From NCBI GenBank assembly GCA_026122235.1, contig JAOCZM010000111.1, positions 1,426,001 through 1,490,000 of the forward strand: a DNA stretch of 64,000 bases, read 5' to 3'. The notes under the pieces were generated by a model that worked only from the letters and a program-made list of their open reading frames with translations, was not told the DNA's origin and did not search any database. This DNA is from Vinca minor (taxonomy: Eukaryota; Streptophyta; Magnoliopsida; Gentianales; Apocynaceae). Made by a program: the position numbers and the translations under genes. Shown here piece after piece: positions 11,616 through 22,576 of this stretch (its first letter is position 1; the number at the start of each line of letters is the position of its first letter).

Positions 11616-13156
11616 TGAAGGGATTCATGGGCGGAAACTCGTTCCAAACACCCATGAGTCCTCCACTGAAGGATCCGCTCATATGAAACAATTCAAAAAA
11701 CAGCAATAAAGAACTTACTTTTGCGGATTCAAGAAGCTACTTTTTGAATGGAAAATCACGTTTCTTGGATTCTTTGATTTCACCAATGGAATTCCCTTTG
11801 CGGAATGTCCCTCTAACGGTATCCACGCGACGAAATGGGCAGTGATTGCTAGCTCTTCGTCTTTCTAAAGTTCGGGGATCAGAGAGAAAAGGGAGAAGAA
11901 AGAATAGAAAATGGTTTTCTTATTCTATATCGTATTTCGGCTGAAAAACATTAGCCTTCTAGGTTTCGGCTAAGAGATGTTATATAGAGTGTGAGAGTTT
12001 GTTACTAGAACAACTCCCACCTCTACTCAACTTCTCTCGGCAGTGGGAGTCTCAGAATCCCACGTTCCCTAGACTTTCTCTGGTAGTGGGAGTCCCTTAT
12101 CGGATAATAACTCCCACGTAATCCCAAACTATAGGTAAAATACCGAAATTGCCCCTACCTCTAATTCGAATAATAAACACTTTATTATTTTCGAAAGACA
12201 AATGTCAGATACAATGAAACTAGACACTTTCTGGATTCATTGAATCTGGACATGAAGCTCGTTAGCTCGTCTATGCGTGTGACCTTGTAGGTTCATCTCA
12301 CAATGGCAATGAAAACACACTTAGTAGTAGTATGTGTTCATAAATCACAAGCGGTCCCTAGCAGAACATTGTGACTACCCAAAGTGAATGAATATACAAC
12401 GGAACCTAATATCAATCCACTATTTAATCCCTTTGTCTCGCGATATCCCTAATTAAGCATAAGGCATGGTAGTCGTCACCCTTATTAAGCTTAATTGTAT
12501 TTATGCTCGATCTCCGGGGTAGACTGTTCCAACAAATACTATCTGATAACCTCTTTATCAAATATATTTGAGCACGGCCATGCATTTAGACAGTCTTTCC
12601 CTATCGAGGGGCCCATGGATATCTCTCTCTAATAATAGAGAGGGACAAATTCCTTACAATGTCTCTCACATTCAAGCCATGATAGGACGCTACATCCGAT
12701 CACCAGTCGTATTGATTACTCGATTAAAAGCAACGTACGACTGAGTCAAAACGTGGCTCCATTCCTGCTAGAATCAAATGGAAACATGAGGTCTAAGGAT
12801 TCTAAAATAGTATTGAGGAAGTAATACTTATGACTAAGGGCCATGAAGTATTACTTCTCTAACGGATCACGTCCGATGCGATAGATCTTAATACATTGCA
12901 TCTATGATATGATTTGTATTCATTACACATGATTAGTAAAACGTAATCATCAATCAAACATCATACTAGTTTTATTTCATTGTAAAATAGATTACATAAA
13001 ACTAGGGACAACTAGAATAGCAATTACATAACCAAATGAGTTTTACTATCAAATCACGCATTTGATGTTCATAAGCAAAATTAACTATTCATATGAAATG
13101 CTCAAAAAGATATAAAACGTACAACATATGTTAATGGTCCTAGGGCACTACTAACA
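11616..13156 (-). repeat. Copia LTR copy E (5' LTR of the reverse element)
   Basis: A complete 1541-bp LTR in reverse orientation, with ends TGAAGGG and CTAACA and a primer site directly inside. Its outer border abuts the B3-carrying MULE remnant at 13157, so the reverse element probably inserted into that MULE. The expected partner LTR is represented only by the truncated copy C. Confidence 0.9.
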
Positions 13157-13365
13157 AATTTGTTCCCGTGAAAATTGCGCATGTGTAGTACTTCGGGGAT
13201 TCCAAGCTGCATTCTAACACGCCATTGCATGTACTGCCTACATATCCACTGTACACGTGAAACAACATTATAACACATAATTGTAAAATGAACGATTTTA
13301 TTACTAAAATTTTAATATTACTAAATGTACCGGTTTGGAAAGTGTCGAATATGTTTTGTAAATGT

Positions 13366-13822
13366 CTATTCGAAAACTCTGCCGGAAAAATGCCCCGTCT
13401 GAGGGATACGATAATTCGCCTTAACATAAATATCTAATGCATTCATTGGAGATGGTATAAAATGAACTTTATTTGTGGGGCGAAGATTGTTGTCACGCAA
13501 AAATTGTTGCAATCCTCCGTCTAGGTAGTACGTGTCATCTATTTTGGTTACATAGACGCACCATTGATTCCCAAAGTTGTCCTGCAGGTAGACACAACTA
13601 GCTAACCCGAGACCAGTTTGCTCCAACCAACTTGTGTACTTCGATGGAAGACGCTACAAATCGAAAATGATGAGTTACATAGCTAAACACATTTCATAGA
13701 AGAAAAACTTACTTCAGTACTAAATAGAATACTACCATTTTTCCATCGGTTTGATTTTCGACCGCAATTCTAAATCGGTGTCTGAAATACTCTTCCAGGG
13801 AGGGATCCGTTTCGCAATTCAT
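13366..13822 (-). CDS. Small B3-domain protein gene with one intron
   Basis: Two exons on the minus strand are readable: 13736-13822 (starting MNCETDPSLEEYFRHRFRIA) and 13366-13653, joined by a GT-AG intron in phase 0 that splits the domain just before RLPSKY. The joined product would be 124 residues and intact. It follows the B3 pattern: an F-x-IA strand, a basic K-x-RLP turn, then VYLQDNFGNQWCVYV, YYLDGGLQQFLRDNNL and a KVHFIPSP strand. B3 domains bind DNA in plant transcription factors (REM, ARF, ABI3/VP1 families), with this layout most like REM. No second domain is visible. A TATAAATA box lies about 125 bp upstream of the ATG. The gene sits inside a MULE-like remnant. B3 assignment was made by eye and is fairly confident; expression is unknown. 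Confidence 0.65.
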
Positions 13823-13946
13823 TTTGAAATAATATTAAGGAGGATAGGGTTTTTGTAGAAATAAATTTGGAAAAAATGAATTGTGAAGAGGATAGGGTTT
13901 TTATGGGTTTGAGAATGTGGTAGATTGTGGAGAGGTTTTGAGGGGG

Positions 13947-13954
13947 TATTTATA
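13947..13954 (-). promoter_or_regulatory. TATA box of the B3-domain gene
   Basis: TATAAATA on the minus strand lies about 125 bp upstream of the B3 start codon. It is followed by a C-rich and then AC-rich leader, as in many plant promoters. Inferred from sequence and position. Confidence 0.45.
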
Positions 13955-14292
13955 GATGTAATGGGAAATTTTAAAATTAAGTATTTGAATTGGACAAGTC
14001 TCTGAAAATCGGTCAGAAATGCGAACGAAAGTGCCAAAACCGTTCAGAAATTTCAGGCGAGGTTGCATGGTCAAAAAAGCAAAAGTGAGAAGTGACCAGA
14101 CACTGCAAATAGCCTGCAATTTGAGGACGGAAATGGCAATTCCGTCCTCAATGTCACGGGGCCAAGTTAGGGTTTGTAGGGTTTTTTCGGCCGAGTGAGG
14201 ACGGAAGTCCTGGACACAAAAGTTTCTCCTCCACTTTTGGGTGCCATGTCATGACCAATAAGGAAAAGCTGGGCCAGGCCCATGCAATCCCC

Positions 14293-15391
14293 AGGGGTTT
14301 GTTGATCCATCAAATCCTAGCAAAGTGTGTAAGATTCAAAGGTTCATTTATGGATTGAAGCAAGCATCTCGAAGCTGGAAGCGTCGCTTTGATGAACGTA
14401 TTAAAGAATTCGATTTCATAAAAAACGAATACGAGCCTTGTTTTTATAAGAAAGTAACTAATAATGCAGTAGTGTTCCTTTTGCTTTATGTGGTCGACAT
14501 CTTACTGATTGGAAATGACATTCCCACATTACAAAGCGTAAAAGCATGGTTGGGGAAGTGCTTTTGCATGAAAGACTTAGGCGAGGCTACATACATTTTG
14601 GGTATAAGAATCTATAGAGATAGATCTAACAAAATGATTGGCCTAAGCCGGAGTGGATACATTGACAAGGTACTGAAACGGTTCAGTTTGCAAGACTCCA
14701 AAAAGGGATTCTTGCTCATGTCACATGACATTAAACTCAGCAGAACTCAAAGGAGGACCAAGAGCGCATGAGTAAGATTCCATATGCATCAGACATTGGG
14801 TCTGTTATGTATACCATGATATGCACTCGCCTGGATGTCTCGTTCGTTTTAAGTATGACTAGCAGATATCAATCTCACCCTGGAGGTCAGGAAGGAAGTC
14901 TGGTTGTAAATAGTTACACAGAAGCAAGCTTCCAGACCGACGTAGATGACTTTAGATCGCAATCTGGTTTTGTGTTTTGTTTGAATGGTAGTGCTGTGAG
15001 CTGGAAGAGCTCAAAGAAAGAAACCGTGGCCGACTCTACAACAAAAGCTGAGTATCTAGCTGCCTCTGAAGCAGCTAAAGAAGCTGTTTGGATCTAGAAA
15101 TTTGTTGATGAATTAGGTGTCGTCCCTAGCATTGTGAACCCAGTGGACCTCTATTGTGATAGTACTCGCGCCATTTCACAGGCTAAGGAACCTAGATCTC
15201 ACCAACGATCCAAACATATTCTCAGGCGTTTCCATCTGATTAGAGAGATCATTGATAGAGGAGACGTTAAAATTTGCAAAGTTCATACAGACGACAACAT
15301 TGCCGATCCATTGATCAAGCCACTCCCGCAGCCTAAACATGAGAGTCATACTAGGTCAATGGGATTGAGGATCATGTATGATTGGACCTAG
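14293..15391 (+). pseudogene. Copia reverse transcriptase-RNase H, 3' part, decayed
   Basis: This is the C-terminal half of RT and RNase H of the same Copia family as 4402-7600. It overlaps that copy at the FVDP-NPSKVCK region, so it is a second element. RT reads SIYGLKQASRSWKRRFDERI and then LLYVVDILLIGND, where YVDD has become YVVD. After MTSRYQSHPGG there is a deletion, and RNase H resumes with SYTEASFQTD. An in-frame TAG follows EAVWI at 15096. RNase H then continues through DNIADPLIKPLPQPKH to a stop at 15391. It is followed by the polypurine tract and LTR F. Confidence 0.85.
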
Positions 15392-15405
15392 GGCAAGTGG
15401 GAGAT
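15391..15405 (+). other. Polypurine tract before 3' LTR F
   Basis: GGGCAAGTGGGAGAT immediately precedes the LTR start TGTTAGTAG. A purine-rich tract at this place primes plus-strand DNA synthesis in LTR retrotransposons. It confirms that LTR F is a 3' LTR. Confidence 0.75.
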
Positions 15406-16930
15406 TGTTAGTAGTGCCCTAGAACCATTAACATATGTTGTACGTTTGATATCTTTTGAGCATGTAATTGAATAGCTAATTTTGCTTATAAACATCAAAT
15501 GCGTGATTTGATAGTAAAACTCATTAGTTTATGTTACTACTATTCTAGTTGTCCCTAGTTTTATGTAAGCTTCTTTACAATGAAATAAAACTAGTATGAT
15601 GTTTGATTGATGATTATGTTTTACTAATCATGTGTAATGAATACAAATCATATCATAGATGCAATATATGGAGATATATTGTATCGGACGTGATCCGTTA
15701 GAGAAGTAATACTTCATGGTCCTTAGTCATAAGTATTACTTTCTCAATACTATTTTAGAATCCATAGACGTTATGTCTCCATTGATTCCAGCATGAATGG
15801 AGCAACGGTTTGACTCAGTCGGACGTTACTTTTAATTGAGTAATCAATACGACTGATGATCGGATGTAGCATCCTATCATGGCTTGAATGTGAGAGGCAT
15901 TGTAAGGAATTTGTCCCTCTCTATTATTAGAGAGAGATATACATGGGCCCCTCGATGGGGAAGACTGTCTAAATGCATGGACGTGCTCAAATGTATTTGA
16001 TAAAATGGTTATTAAATACTATTTGTTGGAACTGTCTACCTGGAGATCGAGCATAAATACAATTAAGCTTAATAAGGGTGACGACTACCATGCCTTATGC
16101 TTAATTAGGATATCGCGAGACAAAGGGATTAAATAGTGGATTGATATTAGGTTCCACCGTAAATTCATTCACTTTGGGCAGTCACAATGTCCTGCTAGAG
16201 ACCGCTTGTGATTTTTGAACACATACTACTACTAAGTGTGTTTTCATTGCCATTGTGATATGAACCTACAGGGTCACACACATAGACGAGCTAACGAGCT
16301 TCATTTCCAAATTCAATGAATCTAGAATGTGTCTAGGTTCATTGTATCTAACATTTATTTTTCTGAGAATAATAAAGCGTTATTATTCGAATTAGAGATA
16401 AGGGGCATTTTCGGTATAACTGAGATTACGTGGGAGTTATTATCCGATAAAGACTCCAATTACCAGCAGAAGTCTAGGGGACGTGAGAGTTAAAGACTCC
16501 CACTGCCGGGAGAGGTGGTAAGGACGTGGGAGTTGTTTTTGAAACAACTTCTCACCCTATATAAACTTCTCTTGGCCGAAACCCTAGGAGTGAGGTTTTC
16601 CAGCCGCAAATTACCAAAACCAAGAAATCGGATTTCTTTCTTTCTGTCTCTCCTTTTCTCTCTAATTCCCGAAACTCAAAAAATCACAAGAGCTAGCATT
16701 CGTTGATCGTTTCGTCACGTGAATACCGGTAGGGAGTAATTCCGCAAGGGAGGACTCAAGGTGGTTGCAACCGAGAACCAAAGACAGAACCTTTTCACTC
16801 AAGAAACAGATTCTTGAACCAAGAAACGTAAGTCTTTTCTTGTTTTTTTCGATTCGTTTTTGTATGAGCAGATCCTTCAGGTAAGGACTCATGGGTGTTT
16901 AGAACGAGTTTCTGGCCATGAATCCCTTCA
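15406..16930 (+). repeat. Copia LTR copy F (3' LTR)
   Basis: A complete 1525-bp LTR, TGTTAGTAGTGCCC...AATCCCTTCA, preceded by RNase H and a polypurine tract. It has the same GTGGGAGT inverted motifs and a CCTATATAAA box near 16556. Its right flank is CCAGA. The left partner LTR is not identifiable; copy B belongs to an element whose internal region overlaps this one. Confidence 0.9.
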
Positions 16931-17736
16931 CCAGAGCCTCAAGAGTGAGATTACATTGTCATCTCTAAATAGTCTCTTTTTCATGTTTGCTATATCATTT
17001 TTTTTTTCATTAGTTGTGAACGCTTTCCATCTGTTACCTTTTTCTTTAATGAATTAAGAAATATAAATGGTATCAAATTATGTTCAATAGGACAGTGAAA
17101 TTTGTATCCTCCAAATGTGACAAACGTTTTTTTCATTTATAGTCATATCTGAAAGAACTTGATCGAAACTTTTATCTAATATTAATTAGCAAATTCTTAT
17201 TGATGTCACCGGAGCTTGCTTATGAAGTAGAGAAGATGATATAAATTTTCTTGTATTCAAATTTTAGATATTGTGAAAATTGAGGAATAATATCTCTTTT
17301 CACAAAGTAGATCTTAATAATAGGGAAATGAGTATTGAAAACAGCTATGCCAAGAAACATAACATGTTTCTTCAAGAAATGGACAGTCAAAGTGGCATTC
17401 TTCTTTTTTTTCTTTTCTTTTTTCTTATTTTTGGTTGAGGAAATGGAAGAATTCTACCTCTGTGAAAGTCACATGAAAACAAAAAATGAAGATTGATCGC
17501 AAGTCCTAAAATATTGAAAAGTTTGATCAAATATGACAATGAAGTCATTGCATGTATTGAAGGGAAGAATTCGAAGAAAGTGACTGAATCAATGCTAAGG
17601 ATTCCTTAGGTAGTGCACGACATGTGAGGTTTTGTTGATGATTCGCCAGCTGGGTAGGTCATTTTAAGATTCTTACATGAACCTCAACCTGTAACGGAGA
17701 AAATCGTATCTGTCAATAGATTGAATTAGCCAGATC
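16931..17736. other. AT-rich intergenic DNA
   Basis: About 0.8 kb between LTR F and the LINE target duplication. I see no coding pattern or terminal repeats. There is a pyrimidine-rich T/C tract near 17395-17435. Confidence 0.5.
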
Positions 17737-17878
17737 TATCCACTTAAAGAGAACTCCGCCAGTGAGTGTTGAGGACTTTTGTCTTTGACACTTACTGCCG
17801 GTCCCAAGCCCGGATAAAGGAGGAGGGTTGCGGTAGGTCTCGTGACAACCAGCGTAAAACTCAGTCACATCCCATGAC

Positions 17879-18920
17879 ATGAACCAAAATAAGAATTTCG
17901 TTGGGGCGTTCCCTACTCAGCGACGCGCTACACTTCCTAGACCCGGGTGTGGTGATAAATGTGCAAGGGTTGCTAGGTCGTTGCCCGGAAGCAACGCGCC
18001 ATGTCGGGGCCCGGATATGGTGTCAAATAGGCAAGGGTGTTCTAAGTCGGCACAGGTACAAGTAAAACGATTAGCGCACAATGGAAGGATTCGTTTGGCT
18101 TCTTGGAATATTGGATCGTTATCTAGAAGGTCAACCGAATTAGTAGAGGTTATGGTAAGAAGAAAGATCAACATTTTGTGCCTCCAAGAAACTAAGTGGG
18201 TTGGCCAGAAGGCAAAAGTCATAGAGCCTTGGGGATACAAGCTTTGGTATTCAGGTAAAGATAAGTATAGGAACGGTGTTGGAATAATTGTGGCTCGTGA
18301 TTTCGTCAATGACGTGGTTGAAGTTCGTAGGAAAAGTGACCGAATTATGAGTGTTAAGATAATGATGGGTGGCGAGGTGGTTACCATTATTAGTGCATAT
18401 GCGCCTCAAGTAGGGTTGTGTGATTCTGTGAAGAAACAGCTTTTGGGAGGACTTAGATGAGGTGGTCCAAAATATACCAGTCAAAGCGAAAAACTTTTCA
18501 TTGGAGGAGACTTGAATGGACATGTGGGTTCTAGTCGCGACGGTTTTGAGAGTGTCCATGGAGGTCAAGGTTTCGGAGATAGAAATGAGGTCTGGTAGGG
18601 AAATTTTGGACTTTTCCTTAGCTTACGATTTGTTTGTAGCGAATACCGGTTCAAGAAAAGAGATTCTCATTTGGTGACATTTAGAAGTGGAGTAAATGCT
18701 AGTCGATAGACTTTTTCCTAGTGAAGAACATGTTTCAGTAGCAGTTGTACTAATTGTAAGGTTATCCCTCAGGCAGAGTGTGGCTACACAACATAGGTTA
18801 TTGGTTCTTGATTTTCGTTTCTGAAAACAGAGTTAGAATGCATAAATTTAGGTCAGCTCCAAAAAATAAAGTGGTGGAAGTTACAAGGAGAAAATCAGAA
18901 AATCTTCGTTGATAGAGTTA
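17879..18920 (+). pseudogene. LINE apurinic endonuclease domain, frameshifted
   Basis: The start MNQNKNFVGAFPTQRR is followed by an exonuclease-endonuclease-phosphatase fold domain. RLASWNIGSLS holds the catalytic N, LCLQETKW the catalytic E, and VGIIVARD and ISAYAPQVG are further conserved strands. The frame closes at 18460. The later GDLNGHVG and H motifs continue in other frames (about 18490-18560). In RTE elements this nuclease nicks the target DNA to prime reverse transcription. It is broken here. Confidence 0.8.
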
Positions 18921-18961
18921 TTCAGGAAGAGGACTGGTCGTCTGAAATAGACCCGAATTTT

Positions 18962-20949
18962 ATGTGGGAAAAAATGGCGCAAGGAATTTTAAAGGTGGCT
19001 AGGGAAGTGCTTGGTGAATCTAGCGGAAATATGCTATTCGGTAAGGATACATCGTGGTGGAATGGAGAGGTAAAAGAAGCTATAAAGAAGAAAAGAGAGT
19101 GTTATAAGACTTTGGGGAAGTATAGAAGTGATGACAATTTTACGAAGTATAAGACGGCGTGTAGAGAAGCTAAGGCAGCCGTTAGAGAAGCGAGATCAAA
19201 AGTTTATAAGGATTTGTATAATAAATTGGACACTAAGGATGGTGAGAAAGGTATATATAGACTTGCTCGTTTAAGAGAGAAAAAGACAAGAGATATTGGT
19301 ATGGTGAGGTGTGTTAAGGATGATAGTGAGAGAGTTTTGGTTAAGGATGAGGAAATCAAGGCGAGGTGGATGACGTATTTTGATAGGTTATTTAATGGGA
19401 ATCAAGTACAGAATATTGGAGACCTTTCTATCCCGATTGGAGAGGTGAACCATGATTTCATACGTAGAATTCAAAGGAAAGAAGTGCAAGAGGCCCTTAA
19501 AAGGATGAAACCAAAGAAGGCAGTAGGACCTGATAGTATACCGATTGAGGTTTGGAAGTGTTTAGGAGAAATAGGTGTTGAGTGGTTGACTAACCTTTTT
19601 AATAAAATACTTAGAGTTGAGAAGATGCCAATAGAGTGGAGGAAAAGTACTTTGGTGCCATTATATAAGAATAAAGGAGATGTTCAAGATTGTTCAAATT
19701 ATCGTGGTATTAAGCTTATGAGTCATACTATGAAGTTGTGGGAAAGGGTAATTGAGCGTAGATTGAGAAAAATTGTGAGCATTTCAGAGAACCAATTCGG
19801 TTTTATGCCCGGACGATCAACTATGGAAGCAATACATCTAATAAGGCAGTTGATTGAGCGTTATAGAGAGAGAAAGAAGGACCTGCTATGGTGTTCATAG
19901 ATTTGGAAAAAGCTTACGATAAGGTTCCCCGAGAGGTAATTTGGTGGGCGATGACTAAGAAAGGTATATCTCGAAAGTATATTGATCTTATTAAGGATAT
20001 GTATGAGGGAGTCAAAGCACCCAAAGTGTCGTAGTTTGCATGGATAAGTGAAGAGTTTCCTATTACAATCGGGGGTGCATCAAGGTTCAAAGACTTAGTC
20101 CTTTCTCGCTTACAATGGTTATGGATGAACCGACCCAGTGTATACAAGATCCGAGCACCGTGGTGCATGCCGTTTGTCGATGATATAGTTTTGATAGATG
20201 AGACAAGAGCGGGTGTTAAGGCCAAGTTGGATGTATGGAGACAAACCTTAGAATCTAAAGGTTTTAGGATTAGTAGAAGTAAAACAGAGTATATGGAGTG
20301 TAAGTTTAGCACTAGCAGAACGACAGAGCAAATTGTAGTAACTTTGGGTGACAAAAAATATCTCGTAGAGTGAGTATTTTCGATACCTTGGTTCTATTAT
20401 TCAAAAGGACTGAGAGCTTGACTGAGATGTAGCACATCGAGTTAAAGTCGGGTTGGTTGAAATGGAAGAGTGCGACGGGTGTTTTGTGTGATCGTAATGT
20501 ACCATCGAGATTGAAGGGAAAGTTTTACGTAACCGCTGTTAGACCGGCATTATTATATGGCATGCAGTGTTGGGCAACTAAGGGGTGTCATATTCGTAAA
20601 AATGCATGTAGCGGAGATGCGTATGTTAAGATGGATGTGTGGGCATACGAGAATGGATAGAGTGAGGAATGAGATTATTCAGAAGAAGGTTGGTGTAGCA
20701 CCTATTGAAGATAAGATGAGGGAGAACCGTTTGCGTTGGTTTGGGCACATTAGACGAAGGCCAAGTGATGCTCCGGTTAGGAGAATTGAAGGATTATGTA
20801 ATGTAGATGGCGTTAGAGGTAGAGGGAGACCGAGGAAGACTTGGATGGAGGTGATAAAAGGGGATATGAATCTGCTAGAACTAGATGAGAGTTGTGTTTG
20901 GGATCGAAAGAAATGGAGAGATTGCATACATGTGGATGACCTTACGTGA
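18962..20949 (+). pseudogene. LINE reverse transcriptase domain, frameshifted
   Basis: Open from 18962 to 19900 with RT motifs: KKAVGPDSIPIEVWK, WRKSTLVPLYKNKGD, CSNYRGIKLMSHTMKLWERV and ENQFGFMPGRSTMEAI. The next motif, VFIDLEKAYDKVPRE with the first catalytic Asp, is in another frame at about 19891. A stop follows near 20032. The catalytic box reads FVDDIVLI at about 20170, so the FADD-type motif survives as FVDD. C-terminal parts are in yet other frames to 20949 (RMDRVRNEIIQKKVG, RLRWFGHIRRRP, GRGRPRKTW), the C-terminal signature of plant RTEs. At least four disruptions make it inactive. Confidence 0.85.
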
Positions 20950-21033
20950 TTCTTACTTTGGTTCATGTAGCCGACCCCAATCTGTTGGGATTAAGGCTTG
21001 GTTGTTGTTGTTGTTGTTGTATCCACTTAAAGA

Positions 21034-21202
21034 TATAAAGTTTTATATTTTACTACTTTACAAAGATGTTTCTCTATATGAATTTAACATTGTCATTATT
21101 TGTCTATTAATTTGAGGGTTATACCACTCTCTTTGTCAAGTACTCTAATTTCAGCATAAGAGAGGAACATACAGTTTTTATCCCGTGCATATCACGGGTC
21201 AT

Positions 21203-21207
<5 letters not shown>
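21034..21207. other. Short spacer after the LINE
   Basis: Unassigned AT-rich DNA between the LINE duplication and the (TA)n tract. Nothing recognisable. Confidence 0.4.

Positions 21208-21295
<88 letters not shown>
21208..21295. repeat. (TA)n microsatellite, left of hAT element
   Basis: A short TG run continues into about 84 bp of uninterrupted TA dinucleotides up to the left end of the hAT-like element. A similar AT tract continues on the other side at 22138-22193. Confidence 0.9.
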
Positions 21296-21298
<3 letters not shown>

Positions 21299-22133
21299 GG
21301 GTGTCAATCGAGCTATATGAGCTGAGCTTGGCATAGCTCACGCTCAGCTCACATAAAAATTCAAAAGCTCACGCTCACGCTCAGCCCGGAAAAGCTCATA
21401 AACCTTGAGCTCACGCTCAGCTCATATTTTAACACGAGCTCGAGCTTAACTCACGAGCTTCCCAAGCTCACTTATATTAGCGAAGAAAATGAAAATCCTA
21501 TCTCAAGAATAGCATAATACAATGAGCCTTAAAACTAAATTTGGACAAGAATACACAAAAAGAAGCATAAGTTTCAGAATTGTTTGATCTGCTAATAAAG
21601 GAGTCTTATATAAAAAAAACAAAAAACAAGAGAATTCATGCACTTAAAATTTTAACAAATGATAAATTTGCAAATTTCAAAAGATTGATTTAATTCCATT
21701 GTCGGTGGCAATTCCAATTTTGACAATCCCATTGAATTCTTCTACACCATCTCACTTTTTGTTGTGATTCATCCCAATGTATTTTTGTACCGTGTTTTCC
21801 CATGCTGCCTTTTCCTCGTTTTCTCTTCCTTTAACTTTTGTACATGTATCTCTCCTGTTGTAAGACTCCTTCTTTAATATAATCTCATTTCTACCCAAAA
21901 AAAAGATTATTGAGTTAATCACACATTATAATTATAATTATAATATGTATATAAGTTTTTTTTAATTAGTATTATTATTATATATATAATATTTTAATTA
22001 TATTAATCTTATACGGGTTCGAGCTTTTTCGGGCTGAGTGGGGTCAAGCTCACGCTCACACGCTCAGCTCGCGCTCACAATACCTCAGCTCACGCTCACA
22101 TTTTTTCGAGCCCGAACCCGTTGACATCCCCTA
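21296..22133. mobile_element. Non-autonomous hAT-like element with GAGCTC-rich ends
   Basis: An 838-bp element with short terminal inverted repeats, TAGGGGTGTCAA on the left and TTGACATCCCCTA on the right. Both subterminal regions are full of CTCACGCTCAGCTCA / GAGCTCGAGC repeats (21305-21475 and 22015-22110), probably the binding sites of a transposase supplied in trans. The interior has no coding capacity. It sits inside a (TA)n tract, so an 8-bp target duplication cannot be told apart from the tract. Confidence 0.7.
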
Positions 22134-22135
22134 AG

Positions 22136-22137
<2 letters not shown>

Positions 22138-22193
<56 letters not shown>
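22138..22193. repeat. (AT)n microsatellite, right of hAT element
   Basis: About 56 bp of AT dinucleotides directly after the hAT-like element. It is probably the other half of the tract at 21208-21295. Confidence 0.9.
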
Positions 22194-22199
<6 letters not shown>

Positions 22200-22325
22200 A
22201 CTTTTCTCTACATCTCTCGAAAACATTTCCCTTCTTAAAGGATTATTTCCCTTCAAGGGGGACCTTATAAATCTAAACAAAACTTCTTCACCTTCTTTCG
22301 TTCTTCTTCGATTATTAATCGTGAG

Positions 22326-22498
22326 TAGACCTGCAAACGGGCCAGATTTTTATCCGTATCCGACTCGAATCCGAATTTTTTTTAGGATATGGTAAGAACT
22401 TTAGACTCATATAGCTGCATCCGAATCCGTATAAGAGTAATAAAATAGTTACGAATATGAAATATAAAAAATCGTATCCGTTAGACCCGAATCCGTTT

Positions 22499-22576
<78 letters not shown>

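Larger units (their letters stand above)
13157..14292 (-). mobile_element. MULE remnant carrying a B3-domain gene
   Basis: The right part (about 14050-14292) resembles the right end of the second plant-mobile-domain element. It has TTTCTCC, a run ACTTTTGGG, GCCATGTCATG and GGGCC in the same order as 36090-36150, plus GGACGGAA/TTCCGTCC inverted motifs. It ends in CATGCAATCCCC, like the GCAAACCCC end of the MULE at 27659. Copia RT sequence resumes immediately (AGGGGTTTG), so the MULE landed in a Copia RT gene. The left end is missing because LTR E adjoins directly, so a 9-bp duplication cannot be verified. The MULE assignment is inference from end similarity. Confidence 0.5.
17751..21019 (+). 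mobile_element. RTE-type LINE retrotransposon with 14-bp target duplication
   Basis: A 3269-bp non-LTR element bounded by a perfect 14-bp duplication, TATCCACTTAAAGA, at 17737-17750 and 21020-21033. It has no A-tail but ends in (TTG)n after GGGATTAAGGCTTGG, which is typical of plant RTE-clade elements. The 5' region contains the CCGGATAAAGGAGGAGGGTT phrase seen in plant RTEs. It encodes an endonuclease followed by a reverse transcriptase, both disrupted. The perfect duplication suggests moderate age in spite of the broken frames. Confidence 0.88.

Noticed and set aside
17917..18387. 156-codon minus-strand frame
   Set aside because: Shadow of the LINE endonuclease on the opposite strand.
21119..21334. 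Open frame of alternating isoleucine/tyrosine
   Set aside because: It is simply the translation of the (TA)n microsatellite.
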